Shown in pieces: positions 16,509 through 25,139 of a stretch of DNA of 64,000 nucleotides (within the stretch, counting starts at the first letter, position 1; each line of letters opens with the position of its first letter). The notes under the pieces are model-generated. The model saw only the letters and a list, made by a program, of their open reading frames with translations. It was not told the DNA's origin and made no database searches. The DNA is from Stutzerimonas stutzeri (GTDB taxonomy: Bacteria > Pseudomonadota > Gammaproteobacteria > Pseudomonadales > Pseudomonadaceae): positions 62,001 through 126,000 of the forward strand of contig NZ_JYHV01000013.1 in the NCBI RefSeq assembly GCF_000952685.1. Reading direction: 5' to 3'. Both the position numbers and the translations under genes were made by a program.

Positions 16509-18914
16509 ATGAATCAGCTACTGCCCAGTCTCGCCGAGCTGGATCGCCACGCCGAAATCCAGTCGGAATTCGCTCGCTGGAGAACCGGCTATGGTGTCAT
16601 CGAGCATGCCTTGGAAACCCAAGCCGCCGTATTCCGCCTGGCCCATCAGTTGGTCCAGGCGCATCTGCAGCCGGATCTCGCCAGTGTCTATCGCTTGTTG
16701 CAGGCAGTCGATCGGCTCGGCTCGGCAGGGTTATGGCTGGTCGTGCACATGACATATGCGCGTCGTGCCCGGCTCGATGGCTCGGCGCTGGATGCCGAGG
16801 ATTTCAAATCATCCCCGGAGGGGCATACCGGCGGCTCGCTGAATATGGTTCCGGCCTACGCTGGCTACCTCGGGTTGAATGCTCTGACCGGTAGCACCCG
16901 TTCCTGGCTGATGGGGCAAGGCCATTGTGTCGCAGCGATCGAAGCGTTGAACCTGCTCACCGATAATATGCAGCCTGAGCAAGCTCGGGCCTACGGTGAG
17001 GGCGAGGCTGGCATCAATCGCTTGCTCGAAGATTTCTATGGTTATCACCTGGCGGCGGATGGCAGCCCGTCCGCGCCGCTGGGTAGTCACGTTAACGCGC
17101 ATACCGGCGGCGGCATTGCCGAAGGGGGGTACCTTGGCTTCGCGGAGCTGCAGTACGCCCATATGCCGCTTCCGGGCGAGACGCTGGTGGCCTTTCTGTC
17201 CGATGGCGCGGCCGAGGAGCAGCGCGGCAGTGACTGGATTCCGCGCTGGTGGCGCGCCGAGGATTGCGGTATGGCGTTGCCAATCATGATTGCAAATGGC
17301 CGGCGCATCGAACAGCGAACCCAGCTCGGCACACATGAAGGACTGGAAGGGTTTCGTCAGCACCTGAGCCGTTGCGGTTTCGATCCGATTCCCTTCGACG
17401 GGCGTGATCCAGCGGCCTTCGTTTGTATGCTTTGGGAGATGGAGCAGCGCCTGGCCCGGCGCGTAGAGGAAAAGGCGCGTGGGTTGCTCAGCTACCCGTT
17501 GCCGATTCCTTATGGCATCGCTGAGACGGTCAAGGGGTTCGGCTTCTATGGGGCTGCGAGCAATGCCGCGCACAACCTGCCGCTGCCGGGCAATCCGCGT
17601 TTCGACGACTCCTCGCGCGAGCTGTTCAATACCCACGTTGCGCCGCTTTTCGTGCCGCAGGACGAACTCGAGTCCGCTCGTGACCTGCTGCGGCAATCCC
17701 GGCAGGGGCGTCCGGCGGAGCGGGATAGTGCTCTGGCCCTGCGACGCCCCGCCGAGCCGGTGATACCACCGCTCAATTACCAGGGGAACGCCTGCTCGCC
17801 AATGGCAGCGGTGGATGATTTCTTCGTCGCGCTCACCTGCGCCAACCCGTCGTTGCGTCCCCGTGTAGGTAATCCGGATGAACTTGCGAGCAACCGCCTC
17901 GGTGGCGTGCTTCAAGCGCTCAAGCATCGTGTGATCGATCCGGAGAGTGAGCTTGAGGCCGTGGACGGGAAGATCATTACCGCTCTGAATGAGGAGGCGG
18001 TGGTTTCCGCATGCCTGGCCAACCAGGGCGGGTTGAACCTAGTTGCAAGTTACGAAGCCTTTTGCGTGAAGATGCTCGGCGCGGTGCGCCAGACGCTGAT
18101 CTTCGCGCGTCAGCAGAAGGAAGTGGGACGTCCGGCAGGCTGGCTCGGCTGGCCGTTGATTGCCACTTCCCATACCTGGGAGAACGGCAAGAATCAGCAA
18201 TCGCACCAGGACACCAGTTTCTGCGAGGCGCTGTTGGGGGAAATGAGCGATATGGTCAGGGTGCTGTTCCCCGCGGACCATAACAGTGCTTTGGCGTTGC
18301 TGCCGTCGATCTATCGTGCGCGCGGCAACTTGGCCTGTCTGGTCATGCCCAAGCGTGAGCGCCCGGCGGTATTCAATCAGGCGCAGGCCGAGCAGCTGGC
18401 AAAGGACGGAGCGATCATCGTCGACGAGCAGGCCGGCGGCGATGCCATTCTGCTAATAGCCAACGGCAGCTATCAGCTGACCGAAATGCAGCGTGCAGCG
18501 GCGCGCCTGAAAGAAGCGGACGTTGCTTATCGGCTGATCTATCTGCAGGAGCCCGGACGTTTCAGGGCCCCGCGCGATCGTTGGGAAATTGATGGGCTTG
18601 CAGCAGATGGCGTGACCGAGCGACTCTTTCCTGAACGAATGGAGTTGCGGGTGATGCTCACCCACATGCGGCCAGAGGTCGCGCGCGGCCATCTCTGGCC
18701 CATACTGCCGGACGCGCGGCGAAACTCCGTGCTGGGCTATCGCAATCGCGGCGGTACGCTGGACACGGAGGGCATGCAGTTCGCCAACCGGGCGTCCTGG
18801 GCCAACGTATTGGCCGCTTGTGCGCGATTGCTCGACGTACCGCGAACCGCCCTGCTCAAACCGGACGAGGCTGCCGCGGTGGCCGGTAAGGGCGACCCGC
18901 GAGTTTTACGCTAG
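16509..18914 (+). CDS. Phosphoketolase-family protein (possible xylulose-5-phosphate 3-epimerase)
   Basis: This 801-residue ThDP enzyme has XFP N- and C-terminal domains but is a divergent member. SSPEGHTGGSLNM (H106) and MGQGHC (H139) align with the two N-terminal active-site histidine regions. The segment GGGIAEGGYLGF has Ala204 where true phosphoketolases read SIHEGGELGY with a catalytic His. The ThDP motif is SDGAAEE (231-237) rather than GDGE. Members of this branch have been annotated as xylulose 5-phosphate 3-epimerase, so classical phosphoketolase activity should not be assumed. GGAG lies 6 bases before the ATG. It is transcribed alone and ends in a strong hairpin. Confidence 0.78.
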   Translation: MNQLLPSLAELDRHAEIQSEFARWRTGYGVIEHALETQAAVFRLAHQLVQAHLQPDLASVYRLLQAVDRLGSAGLWLVVHMTYARRARLDGSALDAEDFKSSPEGHTGGSLNMVPAYAGYLGLNALTGSTRSWLMGQGHCVAAIEALNLLTDNMQPEQARAYGEGEAGINRLLEDFYGYHLAADGSPSAPLGSHVNAHTGGGIAEGGYLGFAELQYAHMPLPGETLVAFLSDGAAEEQRGSDWIPRWWRAEDCGMALPIMIANGRRIEQRTQLGTHEGLEGFRQHLSRCGFDPIPFDGRDPAAFVCMLWEMEQRLARRVEEKARGLLSYPLPIPYGIAETVKGFGFYGAASNAAHNLPLPGNPRFDDSSRELFNTHVAPLFVPQDELESARDLLRQSRQGRPAERDSALALRRPAEPVIPPLNYQGNACSPMAAVDDFFVALTCANPSLRPRVGNPDELASNRLGGVLQALKHRVIDPESELEAVDGKIITALNEEAVVSACLANQGGLNLVASYEAFCVKMLGAVRQTLIFARQQKEVGRPAGWLGWPLIATSHTWENGKNQQSHQDTSFCEALLGEMSDMVRVLFPADHNSALALLPSIYRARGNLACLVMPKRERPAVFNQAQAEQLAKDGAIIVDEQAGGDAILLIANGSYQLTEMQRAAARLKEADVAYRLIYLQEPGRFRAPRDRWEIDGLAADGVTERLFPERMELRVMLTHMRPEVARGHLWPILPDARRNSVLGYRNRGGTLDTEGMQFANRASWANVLAACARLLDVPRTALLKPDEAAAVAGKGDPRVLR

Positions 18915-18921
18915 ACGGGGT

Positions 18922-18954
18922 TGCCGAGGGCGGCGATTGCTGTTGCCCTCGGCA
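18922..18954. terminator. Terminator-like hairpin between convergent genes
   Basis: TGCCGAGGGC (18922-18931) and GCCCTCGGCA (18945-18954) form a perfect 10-bp stem with a 13-base loop. It starts 8 bases after the phosphoketolase-like stop and lies 10 bases from the end of the opposing gene. It lacks a T run, so it may act as a weak bidirectional terminator or a 3'-end protector. Confidence 0.55.
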
Positions 18955-18964
18955 GGTGAGGGCA

Positions 18965-19357
18965 TCAGCAATCGCTGGAGCGGTACCGTTCGGTAGTGAT
19001 CGGCTTCTTGCTCTGGTATTCGCTGAACTCGAAGCGCAGCACCGCACCCTGGCTCATCAGTTGACGCAGGCCGTCATTGTTGCAGACGCTCGCCGCTAGC
19101 TGGGTGCGAACCTGCTTTGGATTGTCGCGCATCTGCGCGGCGTGGCGCGGTTGGACGCTCAGGTGGTTGACCAGTTCGTTGCCGTCGACACTGTAGCCCT
19201 CGTCGAGAAGGTCGGAATTGATCGCGCGCGGCGTGCCTACGCTACTTTCGCGGGCAACCTTATCGAGCAGTTGGCCCAGTGCCTGGTCCTGTGCCGAGGC
19301 GGCATGGGCGAAGGGCAGGGCGAGGCAAAGCGTGAATAGGGTGGTCAGACGGTGCAT
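18965..19357 (-). CDS. PA3611-family secreted protein (quorum-sensing-regulated virulence factor family)
   Basis: This 130-residue protein has a clear signal peptide (MHRLTTLFTLCLALPFAHA, cleavage likely after AHA), so it is exported to the periplasm or beyond. The mature part is small and polar with two cysteines (CNNDG and the final DC) that could form a disulfide, and ends SKKPITTERYRSSDC. Length, signal and neighbourhood match the PA3611 family of P. aeruginosa, reported as quorum-sensing-regulated; no biochemical function is known. ATG 19357 follows AGGAGA. It converges on the phosphoketolase-like gene, and the DTW-domain gene is divergent. Confidence 0.72.
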   Translation of the reverse strand: MHRLTTLFTLCLALPFAHAASAQDQALGQLLDKVARESSVGTPRAINSDLLDEGYSVDGNELVNHLSVQPRHAAQMRDNPKQVRTQLAASVCNNDGLRQLMSQGAVLRFEFSEYQSKKPITTERYRSSDC

Positions 19358-19476
19358 GAGAAATCTCCTGGTAACTGCCGTCGTTCGACCGGTGTCTGTC
19401 GACACGGTTCAGCGGCGCATGGATTCCGGTCGGGCTGATAAACTGCCGCTCCACTTGAATCGATCGAAAGACTCCC

Positions 19477-20193
19477 ATGCCACATGCAGTAGCCCGTTTA
19501 CGCGATGCGCGCCTGGCCCGTAGCGCCAAGCCCTTTATCGCGCGGGGGTCGCGTACACCTCGCTGCGCCCGTTGCCGCGTTGCCAGCAGTCATTGTCTCT
19601 GCGAATGGCTTCCGCACGTAGCGGCGGACAGCTCAATGTGCCTGATCATGCACGACATCGAGCCGTTGAAGCCGAGCAACACCGGCTGGCTGATCGCCGA
19701 CATCGTGGCCGATACCCACGCTTTCACCTGGCAGCGGACGGGTGTGGAACCGGCCTTGCTGAAATTGCTGGCTGATCCTCGATATCAGCCGTTGGTGGTG
19801 TTTCCTGGCGAATATGCCGAACCCGAGCGGGTGGTTTCCGGCGTCGAGCTGTCGACGGACAAGCGTCCGCTGTTCATCCTGCTCGATGCGACCTGGACCG
19901 AAGCGCGCAAGATGTTTCGCAAGAGTCCCTATCTGAATCGTTTACCAGTGCTGAGTCTGCAGGTCGACGTATTGTCGCGCTATCGCCTGCGCCGCTCGAC
20001 ACGCAACGAGCACCTGTGCACCGCTGAGGTTGCTGCGTTGTGCCTGGGGCTAGCAGGTGATGACCAGGCCGCAGGCGCGCTGGACGCTTGGCTCGACGCC
20101 TTCACCGATCACTATCTGGCTGCCAAACATCACCGTACACCCGACCTAGGTGATGTTACTCACCGAGCGCTGGCTGCGTTCAGACAGCGCTGA
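19477..20193 (+). CDS. tapT-like: tRNA-uridine aminocarboxypropyltransferase (DTW domain)
   Basis: This 238-residue SPOUT-class protein has the zinc-type N-terminus CARCRVASSHCLC, MHDIEPLKPSNTGWLIAD, the DTW motif as LDATWTEARKM, and YRLRRSTRNEHLCTAEVAA. DTW enzymes of the TapT type transfer the aminocarboxypropyl group of SAM to uridine 47 of tRNA to make acp3U. The ATG at 19477 gives a family-like N-terminus. It converges on the EamA gene with only 13 bases between stops. Which DTW paralogue (TapT-like or another) cannot be settled from sequence alone. Confidence 0.85.
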   Translation: MPHAVARLRDARLARSAKPFIARGSRTPRCARCRVASSHCLCEWLPHVAADSSMCLIMHDIEPLKPSNTGWLIADIVADTHAFTWQRTGVEPALLKLLADPRYQPLVVFPGEYAEPERVVSGVELSTDKRPLFILLDATWTEARKMFRKSPYLNRLPVLSLQVDVLSRYRLRRSTRNEHLCTAEVAALCLGLAGDDQAAGALDAWLDAFTDHYLAAKHHRTPDLGDVTHRALAAFRQR

Positions 20194-20206
20194 TCGGCCA
20201 GTGTAG

Positions 20207-21130
20207 TCAGTGCCTGGCCGTTTGCGGAATTCCGTTATCGGTCGTCGCCGGCATTGCCTTGCGCGGCCAGAGCTGCGCGGCGAGCATGCCAACGAACATC
20301 AGTGCGCAGCCGAAGTAACCACGCAAACTGAGGCTTTCATCGAGGAACAGGGCGCCGGCCATGGCTGCGAATACCGCCTCGAGCGAAAGGATGATGGCTG
20401 CATGCGAGGCAATCGCGTGCTTCTGTGCCACGACCTGCAGCGTATAACCCACGCCGACCGCGAACAGCCCGCCGTAAATCAGTGCCGGTGCCGCCAGCCA
20501 GACACTCTCCAGACTGGAACGCTCGAAGACGGCCGCTAGCGCAAGACTGACGACGGCGCAGGTGACGAACTGCAAAAAAGCCAGGCGGATAGCGTCGTGA
20601 CGGCTGACGAAGAAACTCACCAGCAACACGTGGACGCCCCAAACGAATGCACCGGCCAGCTGTATCCAATCACCGGAAGCGACTTGAAAGTTTTCGTCGA
20701 CGCTGAGCAGGGCCATACCCGCCACTGCCAGAGTCGCACCCAACCAGGTACCCAACCCGGTTTTCTGGCCTATGATCAGCCCCAGCAACGGCACGACGAT
20801 GACATATAGGCCGGTGATGAAACCGGAGTTGGTGACACTGGTGAAGAGCAGGCCGACCTGTTGCAGGTTGATGCCCAACGTGAGTGCTAGCCCCATGCTG
20901 AGACCGCCCAGCAGCAAGCTTCGCTGAAAGAACGGCTCATGCCGAGCGGCGCCGCGGCCCTGGTGCAGCAGCAAAGGCAGCAGCACGATCGCACCCAGTG
21001 CGAAGCGAAGGCCGGTGAATAGAAACGGGCCGATGTTATCCATCCCGACCCGCTGTGCGACAAAGGCACTTCCCCAGATCATGGCCGTTATGAGCATCAG
21101 GAAATCGGCGCGAAGGGCTTGGTTACGCAT
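20207..21130 (-). CDS. EamA family (DMT) transporter
   Basis: This 307-residue protein has about ten transmembrane helices in two EamA repeats. The first repeat contains ADFLMLITAMIWGSAFVAQR and the second GDWIQLAGAFVWGVHVLLVS, each ending with a typical SLEAVFAAMAG or IGQKTG-type segment. Such carriers export amino acids, nucleobases or other metabolites by proton exchange; the substrate is unknown. ATG 21130 is preferred because the first helix begins about 10 residues later; the longer start at 21187 adds a basic tail without similarity. Confidence 0.85.
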   Translation of the reverse strand: MRNQALRADFLMLITAMIWGSAFVAQRVGMDNIGPFLFTGLRFALGAIVLLPLLLHQGRGAARHEPFFQRSLLLGGLSMGLALTLGINLQQVGLLFTSVTNSGFITGLYVIVVPLLGLIIGQKTGLGTWLGATLAVAGMALLSVDENFQVASGDWIQLAGAFVWGVHVLLVSFFVSRHDAIRLAFLQFVTCAVVSLALAAVFERSSLESVWLAAPALIYGGLFAVGVGYTLQVVAQKHAIASHAAIILSLEAVFAAMAGALFLDESLSLRGYFGCALMFVGMLAAQLWPRKAMPATTDNGIPQTARH

Positions 21131-21358
21131 GTTCGGGCTCTTGTGGGAAAGCCGCGAACTTTGCCTCAATCCGATGCGCTTGGCCACAACTGCACCGCTC
21201 TGGGCTCCTGAACGCTTGATTAAATGCGGAACGATGATCGAATTTCGAGTGGTGGCGCGATATCATCACGCGGTCAATCCCGAGCAATATTCCGGGTTCT
21301 TGTCGACCTGATACCGATCCGGTCGGCGAAAGCGCCAAATAAAAACTATAGGTCCGCC

Positions 21359-22009
21359 ATGGCTGCTTACGAAATCCTTATCGCCGACGATCACCCTCTG
21401 TTTCGCAGTGCCCTTCAGCAAGCGTTAACGCTTGGCTTAGGTGACGGTGTGCGATTGTCAGAAGCGGCGAGCATTGCCGAACTGGAAGCTCAATTGACCC
21501 GAACCTCGGATTGGGACCTGGTCTTGCTGGATCTGAACATGCCGGGCGCTTATGGCTTTTCCGGGCTGGTGCTGCTCCGGGGGCAGTATCCGCAATTGCC
21601 GGTGGTGATGATTTCTGCCCAGGAAGATGCTGCGGTAGTGGCCCGCTCCCGCGAGTTCGGTGCCAGTGGCTTCATTCCCAAATCCAGCTCGCTGGAAACC
21701 ATCCAGGAAGCGGTGCAGGTCGTACTCGACGGCGACGTCTGGTGGCCCGCCAACATCCAGGATGTCGCGTATGTCAGTCCCGAAGCCAAGGCGGCCAGCG
21801 AGGGGCTCGCCAGTCTCACGCCGCAGCAGTTCCGGGTTCTGACCATGGTCTGCGACGGCTTGCTGAACAAGCAGATCGCCTACGAGCTCGGCGTTTCCGA
21901 AGCGACCATCAAAGCCCATGTCACTGCGATCTTTCGCAAGTTGGGCGTCCGCACCCGGACCCAGGCAGCCCTGCTTCTGCAACAGATGGGCTCGATTCCA
22001 GGCAGCTGA
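21359..22009 (+). CDS. erdR: LuxR-family response regulator, ErdR-like
   Basis: This 216-residue protein has a receiver domain with the acidic pair D10-D11, phospho-acceptor D58 in LLDLNMPG, and lysine in FIPKSS, followed by a LuxR/NarL helix-turn-helix: LTPQQFRVLTMVCDGLLNKQ, IAYELGVSEATIKAHVTAIF, RKLGVRTRTQAA. It most resembles ErdR, which in P. aeruginosa and P. putida helps control ethanol/acetate oxidation genes. No sensor kinase gene is adjacent. The ATG at 21359 follows AGG at a normal distance; the in-frame extension to 21224 is unlikely. Confidence 0.75.
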   Translation: MAAYEILIADDHPLFRSALQQALTLGLGDGVRLSEAASIAELEAQLTRTSDWDLVLLDLNMPGAYGFSGLVLLRGQYPQLPVVMISAQEDAAVVARSREFGASGFIPKSSSLETIQEAVQVVLDGDVWWPANIQDVAYVSPEAKAASEGLASLTPQQFRVLTMVCDGLLNKQIAYELGVSEATIKAHVTAIFRKLGVRTRTQAALLLQQMGSIPGS

Positions 22010-22063
22010 CACAGACGTGCCGATACGGGTTCGGAGACTGTATCGACCAGCCATTTCAGCGGA

Positions 22064-22081
22064 GCGAAGCCGCCGCTTCGC
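22064..22081. terminator. Small hairpin between convergent erdR and finR
   Basis: GCGAAGC (22064-22070) and GCTTCGC (22075-22081) form a perfect 7-bp stem with a 4-base loop CGCC, placed between the two convergent stop codons. There is no T run. It may serve as a shared weak terminator. Confidence 0.35.
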
Positions 22082-22086
22082 GATCA

Positions 22087-23013
22087 TCAGGCTATGGTTG
22101 GCAGCACGATTTCGTCACTGCGTCGAATCCCTGCGGTCAGCGCCCGGCATTGTTCGACGAATTCGCGCATCGCTGCGGTCTGGTACTTCGATGAATGCCA
22201 GATGAAATAGAACTGCCGGGCCAGATCCAACTCGGGTGTCTCCACGGCAACCAGGCTGCCCCGGCGAAACGCGTCACGTAATGCCAAACGGGAAATACAG
22301 CCGATACCCAATCCGGACTCAACGGCGCGCTTGATCGCCTCGGTATGCTCCAGTTCGAGCCGGATGTTCAATTTGGCTGGATGATGGCGCATAGCATGGT
22401 CGAATGTCAGGCGCGTCCCCGAGCCTTGTTCGCGAAGGATCCAGGCTTCTCGAGAAAGCTCGTCCAGGCTCACTTCGGCGCGTTCGGCCAATGCATGTTG
22501 CGGCGCGCAGAACACCACCAGTTCATCCTCGACCCAAGGTAGCACCTCAATATCCGGGTGCTGGCAATCGCCTTCGATCAGACCCAGATCAAGTTCATGC
22601 TGCGCGACCTGCTGGACAATATGTGCAGTGTTCTGCACGTGCAGCTTCACTCGGCACTCAGGATGGCGCTGCATGAAACTGCCGATCAGTAGCGTGGCGA
22701 GATAATTGCCGATCGTCAGCGTTGCGCCGACATTGAGCGAACCGAAGCCGGTCTTGCCGGCCAGCAAATCTTCGATGGCCTTGGCCTGATCGAGCAGGCT
22801 CACGGCTTGCGGGAGCAGTTGTCGGCCCAGGGCATTCAGCCACAGGCGCTTGCCGGCACGATCGAATAACTGGCAGCCGGACTGACGCTCCAGTTCAGCC
22901 AGTGAAGTGCTGGTAGCCGACTGGGATAAAGCCAGGCTCTGCGCAGCGCGGGACACGCTCTCCTGGCGGGCGATGGAGACGAACACTTGCAACTGGCGCA
23001 GCGTAAAATGCAT
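22087..23013 (-). CDS. finR: LysR-family regulator FinR
   Basis: This 308-residue LysR regulator has the N-terminal winged HTH (LRQLQVFVSIARQESVSRAA and SATSTSLAELERQSGCQLFD) and a C-terminal ligand domain with LNVGATLTIGNYLATLLIG. It is divergent from fpr with 114 bases between starts. That is the conserved finR-fpr arrangement of pseudomonads, where FinR activates fpr under oxidative stress and affects iron-sulfur and sulfur metabolism. Start 23013 is the first Met before the HTH; the frame extends upstream without similarity. The regulator probably also controls itself through the shared region. Confidence 0.85.
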   Translation of the reverse strand: MHFTLRQLQVFVSIARQESVSRAAQSLALSQSATSTSLAELERQSGCQLFDRAGKRLWLNALGRQLLPQAVSLLDQAKAIEDLLAGKTGFGSLNVGATLTIGNYLATLLIGSFMQRHPECRVKLHVQNTAHIVQQVAQHELDLGLIEGDCQHPDIEVLPWVEDELVVFCAPQHALAERAEVSLDELSREAWILREQGSGTRLTFDHAMRHHPAKLNIRLELEHTEAIKRAVESGLGIGCISRLALRDAFRRGSLVAVETPELDLARQFYFIWHSSKYQTAAMREFVEQCRALTAGIRRSDEIVLPTIA

Positions 23014-23039
23014 ATCTATATAACCGATAAGCCATATCA

Positions 23040-23064
23040 TTAATATTCGTTTAACGGATATTAA
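23040..23064. promoter_or_regulatory. Inverted repeat in the finR/fpr control region
   Basis: TTAATATTCG (23040-23049) and CGGATATTAA (23055-23064) are inverted copies with one mismatch and a 5-base spacer, lying 63 bases before the fpr ATG and 27 bases before the finR start. A/T-rich dyads of this spacing fit LysR binding sites. I infer it is the FinR operator; no binding evidence is visible in sequence alone. Confidence 0.55.
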
Positions 23065-23127
23065 CGATGCCGGTAGACTCTCGTAAATATCGAAGCGCCC
23101 ATCGCGCGCGAGAAGGGGAATCCGTAC

Positions 23128-23904
23128 ATGAGCAACCTGAACGTCGAGCGAGTCCTCAGTGTGCATCACTGGAACGACACGTTGTTCAGTTTCAAAACTA
23201 CCCGTAATCCGGGGCTTCGCTTTGAAAATGGCCAATTCGTGATGATCGGCCTGGAAGTGGAAGGCCGGCCTCTGATGCGTGCCTACAGCATCGCCAGCCC
23301 CAATTACGAAGAGCATCTTGAGTTTTTCAGCATCAAGGTCCCGGATGGCCCGCTGACATCACGCCTGCAGCATCTCAAGGAAGGTGACTCGCTGATGATC
23401 AGCCGCAAGCCTACCGGTACGCTGGTGCTGGACGATTTGCTGCCCGCCAAGCACCTCTATTTGTTGAGCACCGGGACCGGTCTGGCACCGTTCATGAGCG
23501 TAATTCAGGATCCGGAAACCTACGAGCGTTTCGAAAAGGTCGTGCTGATTCATGGTGTGCGCTATGTGAACGAGGTTGCTTACCGGGAATTCATCACCGA
23601 GCACCTGCCGCAGAATGAATTCTTCGGCGAGGCTTTGAAAGAAAAGCTGATTTACTACCCGACCGTGACGCGTGAACCCTTCGAAAACCAAGGCCGCCTG
23701 ACTGACCTGATGCGCAGTGGCAAGCTGTTCAGCGACATTGGCCTGCCTCCGATCAACCCCGAGGATGACCGGGCAATGATCTGCGGAAGCCCGAGCATGC
23801 TGGCCGAGACCAGCGAGGTTCTGGACAGCTTCGGTCTCAAGGCTTCACCGCGTATGGGTGACCCGGGCCATTACTTGATCGAGCGTGCATTCGTCGAGAA
23901 ATAG
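23128..23904 (+). CDS. fpr: Ferredoxin/flavodoxin-NADP+ reductase
   Basis: This 258-residue FAD enzyme moves electrons between NADPH and ferredoxin or flavodoxin. The FAD part has RAYSIASPNYEEHLEFF, where the RAYS motif binds the flavin, and GPLTSRLQHL. The NADP part has LLSTGTGLAPFMSVI and MICGSPSMLAET, ending GDPGHYLIERAFVEK. It is the subclass typical of Pseudomonas Fpr. GAGAAGGGG precedes the ATG. It is divergent from finR, which should activate it, and may reduce FdxA encoded earlier in this window (inference). Confidence 0.95.
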   Translation: MSNLNVERVLSVHHWNDTLFSFKTTRNPGLRFENGQFVMIGLEVEGRPLMRAYSIASPNYEEHLEFFSIKVPDGPLTSRLQHLKEGDSLMISRKPTGTLVLDDLLPAKHLYLLSTGTGLAPFMSVIQDPETYERFEKVVLIHGVRYVNEVAYREFITEHLPQNEFFGEALKEKLIYYPTVTREPFENQGRLTDLMRSGKLFSDIGLPPINPEDDRAMICGSPSMLAETSEVLDSFGLKASPRMGDPGHYLIERAFVEK

Positions 23905-23928
23905 CCGCTCGGAGTGGAAAAAGAAAGA

Positions 23929-23963
23929 AGGCCGGCTGGGCGCGATGCGCTGGCCGGCTTTTT
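23929..23963. terminator. Terminator after fpr
   Basis: GCCGGC at 23931-23936 pairs with GCCGGC at 23953-23958, and an inner GCGC-GAT-GCGC helix strengthens the stem. A-rich sequence lies before it and TTTTTT after it. It is placed 25 bases after the fpr stop and 15 bases before the end of the opposing ychJ-like gene, so it can serve both. Confidence 0.8.
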
Positions 23964-23977
23964 TGTTTGTTGCGCGC

Positions 23978-24466
23978 TTACATATAGGCGGCGCAGCACT
24001 TCTTGAATTTCTGGTTGCTACCGCAGGGGCAGGGATCGTTACGACCGGCTTTGAGCGGGACGGTCGGGTCGATGAAATACCATCGACCGTCATGTTGGAC
24101 GAAGGCCGAGCGCTCATGTTGCGCATGTTCGCCGCTCGGGTCGTGCCAGCGCGCAGTGAAACTGACCAGCGCATGTTCCGGCTGCCCGCCGAGCAGCAGG
24201 CTTTCTTCGACCTCAAGCCCCAGCCAGACACTGGCCGCGCTCCACTCCGTCATTGATTGAAGATCCAGCGATTCTTGCTGAACAGGCAGTGTGGTGGCTT
24301 TGAGGTAGTCAATGAGCCCCAGCACATAGGCGCTGTAGCGTGATCGCATGAGTTGTTCCGCGCTCGGTGCCGGAAGGCCATCGTGATAGCGTCCGCAGCA
24401 CTCGCCGAGTCGGTCACCACTACCGCATGGGCAGTTCACGCCACTTTGTGAGTGATCGCTAATCAT
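23978..24466 (-). CDS. ychJ: YchJ family protein with SEC-C motif
   Basis: This 162-residue protein has a Cys-rich start ([19 protein letters not shown]), an NTF2-like middle ([20 protein letters not shown], then [19 protein letters not shown]) and a C-terminal SEC-C zinc motif [16 protein letters not shown]. This is the YchJ layout. SEC-C motifs bind zinc and often mediate contact with SecB or ribosome-linked partners; the cellular role of YchJ is unknown. It starts 4 bases after the DUF6231 stop, and its ribosome site GGTGGTG lies in the end of that gene, so the pair forms an operon. Confidence 0.88.
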   Translation of the reverse strand: MISDHSQSGVNCPCGSGDRLGECCGRYHDGLPAPSAEQLMRSRYSAYVLGLIDYLKATTLPVQQESLDLQSMTEWSAASVWLGLEVEESLLLGGQPEHALVSFTARWHDPSGEHAQHERSAFVQHDGRWYFIDPTVPLKAGRNDPCPCGSNQKFKKCCAAYM

Positions 24467-24470
24467 TGTT

Positions 24471-24995
24471 TCACCACCAATATTTGCCGAACATCTGCGG
24501 ATTGGCCCAGAACTTCGCGTTCAGCCAATCCGGAACCTGTTTGTAATCGAGCAGGTCGTAGGTGAAGAGGGTTAGGGTTTGCTCGTCTCGTTCGAAGCGG
24601 GCGCTGATTTGCAACGCGAGTGCGAAGAAGTCCGTGGCTTGCCAGTTGCATGCGCTAAGGTCCACTAGGACTGCCATACGGCTGGTATTGAGGTTGCGGA
24701 TACCACCCAGCAGCTGTAGACCATCGCGCTTCGGCAGGTGCTCAAGGCAATCAGCGACAAGCACCAAATCATATCGGCGACCAGCCAGATGTTCGGATAA
24801 CGGTGCCGCTGGGGCGCGATCGATTTGGCTGTTTTCATGGCTGCGGCTGAATGCATCGACTGCTGGTATATCGCTACTGCCGACATGCAGCAGCCGTGTC
24901 GGAACATGGTGTTCGAGCAGGGCGGCCAATGCCTGTTGTGGCGTTTGTGATGTATTGGATGCAACCAAGCCGGGATCCTCGGTATCAGGTGACAT
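24471..24995 (-). CDS. DUF6231 family protein
   Basis: This 174-residue protein has a methyltransferase-like look: [19 protein letters not shown] could be a glycine-poor motif I, and [18 protein letters not shown] resembles the motif-II/III region of SAM-dependent enzymes, ending [14 protein letters not shown] true SAM-binding GxGxG is not obvious, so activity is uncertain. It seems limited to pseudomonads and relatives. It stands before ychJ in a two-gene operon. The in-frame start at 24995 is the first Met with normal context. Confidence 0.65.
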   Translation of the reverse strand: MSPDTEDPGLVASNTSQTPQQALAALLEHHVPTRLLHVGSSDIPAVDAFSRSHENSQIDRAPAAPLSEHLAGRRYDLVLVADCLEHLPKRDGLQLLGGIRNLNTSRMAVLVDLSACNWQATDFFALALQISARFERDEQTLTLFTYDLLDYKQVPDWLNAKFWANPQMFGKYWW

Positions 24996-25036
24996 TGATC
25001 GTAGAAATGCGATTCGTACGGTCTGTCAAAGCGTAA

Positions 25037-25069
25037 AGACTAGCGCGGCGGCGCGTGCCGTCCTAGTCT
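25037..25069. repeat. Inverted repeat between DUF6231 and OmpA-like genes
   Basis: AGACTAG (25037-25043) and CTAGTCT (25063-25069) are perfect inverted copies around a 19-base G+C-rich loop. It lies between the divergent DUF6231 and OmpA-family genes, so it sits in the shared promoter region. A regulator site or transcript hairpin is possible; I cannot choose. Confidence 0.4.
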
Positions 25070-25139
25070 CGTTGTTACTGGAGCCGCTTATGCCGTCCGC
25101 ATGGCGCTCTGGCCGATCCCAAACTAGGAGGTTTTACCA

